A stretch of 64,000 nt of DNA from CAZOVB01 sp964583095 (GTDB taxonomy: Bacteria; Planctomycetota; Phycisphaerae; SM23-33), in the NCBI GenBank assembly GCA_964583095.1, contig CAZOVB010000014.1, positions 1 to 64,000 on the forward strand, read 5' to 3'. The position numbers and the translations under genes are program-made. Below are positions 60,025-64,000 of this stretch, one piece after another (within the stretch, counting starts at the first letter, position 1; each line of letters begins with the position of its first letter). The notes beneath the pieces were generated by a model that did not search any database, was not told where the DNA came from, and worked only from the letters and a program-made list of their open reading frames with translations.

Positions 60025-61692
60025 TCATCCCTTGTCGCAGGCCAGCACGGCCTGGCGCTGCCGGTCGTACGGCTCAGGCTTGGTTCGCAGTTTGGAAAGC
60101 AGAATCACACAGCAGATAAACAGGATCAGGAAGTTGAAAAACCCCGGCCCGTATGCCTCGGCCACGTCGGCGAATTGCTTGGCCTGGGCTGTCCGCATCC
60201 CCCGAAGCTTGGCGAAGCTCTCGAAGAGCTGCGTCCCGGTCAGGTAGTGCACCATCCCGGCCAGGATCGCCAGAACCAGACACACCACACGCCGGGCGGG
60301 AGGCATGTGGCCGTAGCCCAGGCCCTGCCAGAGACCCACCGCGGCCAGGAGGACAACCCCCGCGTGGTGATCCCACGTGCGCTGATTCAGGAGCATCATC
60401 CCGCAGGCTACGATCCCGTAATGCAACAGTCGCCGCCCGTCGCGACGGTCCAGTTTTCGCCACCCGATCGCCCAGGCCCCCAGGGCCACAATCAAGACCT
60501 GCCCGGCCCGGATCAGCCACTTCACCGTGGACGCAGACAGATCGGCGATGGCGATCCACCCGTTCTGGGTCTGCATCGAGTACGGATTGTCGTCCGGGTT
60601 CCAGAAAATATCTCCGCCCGGATGAGGCTCAGCCAGGAAGAGACGGCTCATCATCGCCGGCAGCGACTGGTTGATGTGAATCGGATACCACGCCCCCTTG
60701 AGCAGGCCCGGGACGATCAGATTCTCCAGCCACGTGCCTGTCAGTTCCATATACCGCTCGGGCCCCACCGCCAGGGCAGGCAGCACCACCGCCAGGCCCA
60801 GCCCCCAAAGGACCGTCGAGCCCAGCAGCTTCCAATTCCGCTGATACAGCCAGTACACCCCGAACAGCGCCGGGGTCATCTTCAGGCAGACAGCCACCGC
60901 CAGAGCGCCCCCCGCCAGCCAGTCGTGCCCCCGGCGGTACAGCCACAGGTGCGTCACGACCGTCAGCAGCACCAGGGCATTGGTGTTGCCGTGCTGCATG
61001 TCGCTGACCAGAAACAGCAGCGTCCACGCGCCGCCCAGGCCCAGTACCCAGTCGGGGATCTTCCAGTCGTGATGGGCTGCAAGCTCAGCCACCATCCACA
61101 GGCTCGCCAGGACCGCGACGAGTTTGAGCAGCGAGAAAACCACCGCCATCCAGATCACCGGCAGATACGCGAAAGGGCTCAGCAGCATGACCGTAAAGGG
61201 CATGTTCGGATGCAGATAGATTGCCAACTGATGCGGCGGCGTGCCCTCCTCCACGTCATCCTCGGCCAGCACCTCCTCGTTCAAGGCAGGCTGACGGTAG
61301 ATGTTCACACCCGCCCAGAAGGCATGGATGGCCTTTCGCCATCGACCGATCGCACCCTTGTGACGCTTGGGCGGATCGCCCAGGGCCTGGACGATCCGCG
61401 CGTGGTCCTCGGCCTCGATCGCCTCCAGATCCGGCACCGGATGCACCTGCCGCTCCAGCCGCTCGGAGACCAGCGACGCCTTCAACGCCGCCGCCCGGTT
61501 GTGGTATTCTTCCGATTCCCGAAGATTGCGGCTGGTCATCACCGAGAACTGGATCACCCCTGTAATCAGGGCGCCCAGCACCACAAAGTACCCCAGGATC
61601 CGCGCTGCGAGGACCAGGGGCTTCTTGCCGGCAGGTGCCGGCTCCACGCGATAAGGTAGTGCCCCGCGGGGGGGCGTCTCGGCTGCATTCAT
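60025..61692 (-). CDS. GT87-family (DUF2029) membrane glycosyltransferase
   Basis: The 555-residue product is a polytopic membrane protein with about ten hydrophobic segments and the GT87 features: YRQPALNEEV-type loop, AIYLHPNMPFTVMLLSPFAY, a GGALAVAVCLKMTPALFGVY block and YPIHINQSLPAMMSRLF. GT87 enzymes use polyprenyl-phosphate sugars to build cell-envelope glycans, for example mannosyltransferases in actinobacteria. The N-terminal insertion of about 70 residues (SEEYHNRAAALKASLVSERL onward) is unusual. The specific sugar is unknown. Head of the operon with the ATP-grasp gene. Confidence 0.82.
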   Translation of the reverse strand: MNAAETPPRGALPYRVEPAPAGKKPLVLAARILGYFVVLGALITGVIQFSVMTSRNLRESEEYHNRAAALKASLVSERLERQVHPVPDLEAIEAEDHARIVQALGDPPKRHKGAIGRWRKAIHAFWAGVNIYRQPALNEEVLAEDDVEEGTPPHQLAIYLHPNMPFTVMLLSPFAYLPVIWMAVVFSLLKLVAVLASLWMVAELAAHHDWKIPDWVLGLGGAWTLLFLVSDMQHGNTNALVLLTVVTHLWLYRRGHDWLAGGALAVAVCLKMTPALFGVYWLYQRNWKLLGSTVLWGLGLAVVLPALAVGPERYMELTGTWLENLIVPGLLKGAWYPIHINQSLPAMMSRLFLAEPHPGGDIFWNPDDNPYSMQTQNGWIAIADLSASTVKWLIRAGQVLIVALGAWAIGWRKLDRRDGRRLLHYGIVACGMMLLNQRTWDHHAGVVLLAAVGLWQGLGYGHMPPARRVVCLVLAILAGMVHYLTGTQLFESFAKLRGMRTAQAKQFADVAEAYGPGFFNFLILFICCVILLSKLRTKPEPYDRQRQAVLACDKG

Positions 61693-61806
61693 GCCCGATA
61701 CTCTAACGATCCGCCCCCCGCTTGACCAGAATCCTCTCCGGCCGCTGTCGCCGGCCTTGGCCGGCCAGGGCAGGACCCTCCCGCTGCTTTGGCCGAGCCC
61801 CCAGAG

Positions 61807-61812
61807 TATAAT
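61807..61812 (+). promoter_or_regulatory. -10 box directly before the nth start codon
   Basis: A perfect TATAAT lies only 6 bases before the ATG at 61819. Transcription would start at or inside the start codon, so the message is likely leaderless. The -35 region (CTGCTT, 61784-61789, 17-base spacer) is weak. Confidence 0.5.
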
Positions 61813-61818
61813 CCCCCC

Positions 61819-62499
61819 ATGACTTTTAAGAAGCTTGCCTCACAAATCGCCGATGTCCTCCAGCGTCTGCGGGACTGCTATGGCCCGCCGGAGCCCGATC
61901 CTCCCGGCGACGGGGTCGACTGTCTCGTGGCCACCATCCTCTCCCAGAACACCTCCCGGGCCAACAGCAAGGCCGGGTTCCGCAGACTCAAGCAAACGTT
62001 CCCCGACTGGAACCAGGTTGCCGATGCCGATCTTGCCCGGATCCAGCAATGCATCCAGGTCAGCGGGCTGGCGAAGACCAAGGCCCCCCGAATCCGGAAG
62101 ATCCTCCGGACGCTCCGCAATCGGCTCGGACAAATCGATCTGCAATTCCTGGCCGAGATGCCCGACGACCAGGCCCGCGACTACCTCCTTGCCTTTGAAG
62201 GAATCGGGCCCAAAACCGCCTGCTGCATCCTGCTTTTCGCCTTCGGAAAGGACATCTTCCCCGTCGACACCCACATCCACCGCATCGCAAGGCGCCTGGG
62301 ATGGATCGAAGCGAAGGTCTCGGCCGAGAAAACCCACGATCTGCTCGCCGCCCACATCGCCCCCGGCGACAGCTACGACCTGCACGTATTGCTTATTCAA
62401 CACGGGCGGCAAACCTGCAAGGCCCGCTCGCCGCGTTGCCGGCTCTGCCCGCTGAGGCCGCTTTGCCCGTCGGCGGAAGGTTTTCTCGGCAACGGCTGA
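61819..62499 (+). CDS. nth: Endonuclease III, DNA glycosylase/AP lyase
   Basis: The 226-residue product has the complete Nth active site: ILSQNTSRANS, the helix-hairpin-helix FEGIGPKTACCILLFA with catalytic Lys132, PVDTHIHRIARRLG with Asp150, and the iron-sulfur motif C-x6-C-x2-C-x5-C in CKARSPRCRLCPLRPLC. It removes oxidised pyrimidines from DNA. The ATG at 61819 is chosen as the conserved N-terminus and because TATAAT sits six bases upstream; a longer TTG-started frame would include the promoter. A second member of the superfamily, with Glu in place of Lys, is at 32032. Confidence 0.93.
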   Translation: MTFKKLASQIADVLQRLRDCYGPPEPDPPGDGVDCLVATILSQNTSRANSKAGFRRLKQTFPDWNQVADADLARIQQCIQVSGLAKTKAPRIRKILRTLRNRLGQIDLQFLAEMPDDQARDYLLAFEGIGPKTACCILLFAFGKDIFPVDTHIHRIARRLGWIEAKVSAEKTHDLLAAHIAPGDSYDLHVLLIQHGRQTCKARSPRCRLCPLRPLCPSAEGFLGNG

Positions 62500-62505
62500 T
62501 CGGCC

Positions 62506-63543
62506 TCAGTCTACCAGAATGTGGTACAGATCCTCCTGGTGGGAGAGGATCCAGTCCACCTTGCGACGGATCATCTGGAGGAAGCCGAACCCGTCGAATC
62601 GGCCAAACGAGCCGGTGGCGGCGATGGGCAGCACGGCCTCGGCGATCATGGCCTCGCACATCAGGTACCCCACGGCCCGCAGTTCAGCCTTGGAGACCAC
62701 GCTGACCGAGTCGTAGCCTCGCATGAAGCGTTTGAACCTGGCTTCATCGAGGTATTCCGGCCAGGTGGCGGGATCCTTGCTGCCTCCCAGAATGGAGAAC
62801 TGCAGGGCCCCGTTGGCAAAGTCGATCACGCGCTGCTGGCGGCGGGCGGCGTCGTAGTCGATCACCGCCACCACGCGCTTGTTCTGGAAGAGCATGTTCC
62901 CCGGATGCCAGTCCCCGTGGACAATCTGCTGCTGCCAGTCATCCAGCCCCAGCTCGTTGACCTTTTCGGCGCAGTGGCGGTAGGCTTCCTCCACCCGGCT
63001 GACCGTGCTGTTGAGGGTATCGCTGTCCGGACGTGTCTCCAACGGCAACGAGCCGACCGTGTTGCGAACCGCCTGGTGGATGGCCTTGGCGTCGTGATAA
63101 CTTCCCGTCGGAGGGTTGTACTCGCACTGGAAGTCCTGGAGGAGCTTGTGGTAAAGCCCGAGGCTCTGGCCGGAGTAAAAGGTCGAATCCAGGCTGCCAC
63201 GGTACGGCTCGCCGGGGATGTACTCGAACAACTCGTAGATGTTGTCCTCGTGGATCAGCATCGAGTTGTTCTCCTCCTTCGTGCCGATCAGGTGCGGCAA
63301 GGGGAAATTCTGGGCCGCAAGCATCAGTTGGATCCGATGCGTGAAACCTACCCGGGGCAGGTCCTCTTTGCCCTTGGCACGACGCTTGAGAAGGTATTCT
63401 CCGCTCTGGGCCTCGATGATGATCTTCGGACTCCGTCGGCTGCCCTTGGGGAAGTCCGTCAATTTCCGGATCGGCCCCAGGTCATAATGACTCAGGCAGA
63501 TCGCCAGTTCGTCGCGGCCAAATGTCTCTCGATCGAGACTCAT
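62506..63543 (-). CDS. Aminoglycoside-phosphotransferase-fold kinase (CotS/HSK2-like)
   Basis: The 345-residue product has a small N-lobe (GEYLLKRRAKGKEDLPRVGF with the ATP-binding Lys) and the catalytic loop VHGDWHPGNMLFQNKRVVAV, with Asp, Asn and the following IDYDAARRQQRVID metal-binding Asp. This matches APH/CotS-type small-molecule kinases. The ATG at 63543 follows GAGGAACAG. The likely substrate (a sugar, amino alcohol or drug) is not identifiable. It converges with nth six bases away. Confidence 0.85.
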   Translation of the reverse strand: MSLDRETFGRDELAICLSHYDLGPIRKLTDFPKGSRRSPKIIIEAQSGEYLLKRRAKGKEDLPRVGFTHRIQLMLAAQNFPLPHLIGTKEENNSMLIHEDNIYELFEYIPGEPYRGSLDSTFYSGQSLGLYHKLLQDFQCEYNPPTGSYHDAKAIHQAVRNTVGSLPLETRPDSDTLNSTVSRVEEAYRHCAEKVNELGLDDWQQQIVHGDWHPGNMLFQNKRVVAVIDYDAARRQQRVIDFANGALQFSILGGSKDPATWPEYLDEARFKRFMRGYDSVSVVSKAELRAVGYLMCEAMIAEAVLPIAATGSFGRFDGFGFLQMIRRKVDWILSHQEDLYHILVD

Positions 63544-63658
63544 CTGTTCCTCTTGCGGGGGATAACGTGCAGTTGGGCAGTGTACATCCGGGAATCCGGT
63601 GGGCCAAGGCCCAACAATTCGCAAATGGCAGTCCGGATCTGCCTGCCGGGCATCTGGG

Positions 63659-64000
63659 CTAACGCCCGGAGGGTTGGGCCCATAATTCATAGTCGGCAAT
63701 TGCCTTACGATAGTAAGGAGAAACCACCGGCCCCTGGAGAATCGGATCGGCCACCTCTTCCAGCCAGGTCCAGAGCTTTTCTTCCAGGCGGGAGCGGACC
63801 TCGGCCTGGGCGGGCTCTTCGGCCAGGTTCCGGGATTCCAGCGGGTCCTCATGAAGATCGTACAGCTTGGCCAGGGACCTGTCCTGGGTTTCCTGCTTGC
63901 TCGTCTCGCCCACCCGGGCGGGGAACTTGGGCTCGCGCCCGGGGGCGAATTCCCGAATCAACTTGTAGCGATCGGTCCGGACGCACCGCTGCTCGGCCCC
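63659..64000 (-). CDS. Sulfatase, C-terminal part (5' end beyond window)
   Basis: The reading frame runs off the right edge of the window. The visible ~113 residues begin with CVRTDRYKLIREF, a common element near the end of sulfatases, followed by KLYDLHEDPLESRNLAEEPA, also typical, and a short helical tail. The catalytic signature lies outside the window. It is the second sulfatase in this region and is separated from the kinase gene by 115 bases in which no strong signal is seen. Confidence 0.85.
   Translation of the reverse strand, partial: GAEQRCVRTDRYKLIREFAPGREPKFPARVGETSKQETQDRSLAKLYDLHEDPLESRNLAEEPAQAEVRSRLEEKLWTWLEEVADPILQGPVVSPYYRKAIADYELWAQPSGR

Noticed and set aside
1..64000. tRNA, rRNA and CRISPR arrays
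   Set aside because: None could be recognised by reading; no regularly spaced direct repeats and no rRNA-like conserved stretches were seen.

Overview
The window looks like a high-G+C chromosomal contig from an uncultured planctomycete, most likely class Phycisphaerae. The main clues are an RNA polymerase sigma factor fused to a membrane segment and WD40 repeats (25410-28763), a PEP-CTERM exported protein (33998-34789), Cys-type sulfatases next to glycoside hydrolases and AraC-type regulators, HzsA/SUMF1-like and SpoIVB-S55-like proteins, and RHS/polymorphic-toxin material. This placement is inferred from gene content. I saw no rRNA, tRNA or CRISPR array.

Layout. 1-3416: 3' end of an RHS toxin gene with an AT-richer tip, an ankyrin-repeat gene (possible immunity protein), a REP-like repeat between 16-bp direct repeats, and an orphan rhs fragment that duplicates the window's first 138 bases. 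3641-4981: exported PQQ-type beta-propeller. 5351-9007: polyamine operon speD-speE, whose SpeE carries an extra SpeD-like C-terminal domain, followed by a DUF1116 (AllG/YlbE-like) protein and a P-loop kinase. 9058-16018: HzsA/SUMF1-like protein, AI-2E transporter, two paralogous small lipoproteins, a lipin-like HAD lipoprotein, a YqjD/YqjE-like pair and HtpX. 16146-21977: sugar locus (GH-A-like glycosidase, AraC regulator, UroD-family protein, enolase-superfamily protein). 21984-25261: pgeF, zinc dehydrogenase, HEAT lipoprotein and murI, overlapping or nearly so.

25410-33853: sigma-WD40 fusion, EamA transporter, RloA/RloB (AbiL-like) anti-phage candidate, MagIII-like glycosylase and a XylR-type regulator with well-formed operator repeats. 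33998-41003: PEP-CTERM protein with terminator, a small unknown protein, a REC-GGDEF cyclase, a GH10-fold protein lacking both catalytic glutamates coupled to ComEA-like and CPBP genes, and an APC permease fused to a PTS EIIA domain. 41161-46260: sulfatase and GH78-like rhamnosidase, divergent from a frameshifted AraC gene. 46315-48557: divergent purC and argG. 48571-53192: S55-peptidase-like protein, beta-propeller protein and GNAT in one operon. 53394-56369: PocR-PAS hybrid histidine kinase. 56543-61692: surface-polysaccharide genes (DegT aminotransferase, WecB epimerase, ATP-grasp, GT87). 61819-64000: endonuclease III, an APH-fold kinase and the 3' end of a second sulfatase.

Cross-cutting features: many genes overlap by ATGA/GTGA; several well-formed sigma70-type promoters sit so close to start codons that transcripts would be leaderless or nearly so; and long antisense ORFs are high-G+C shadows and were left out.
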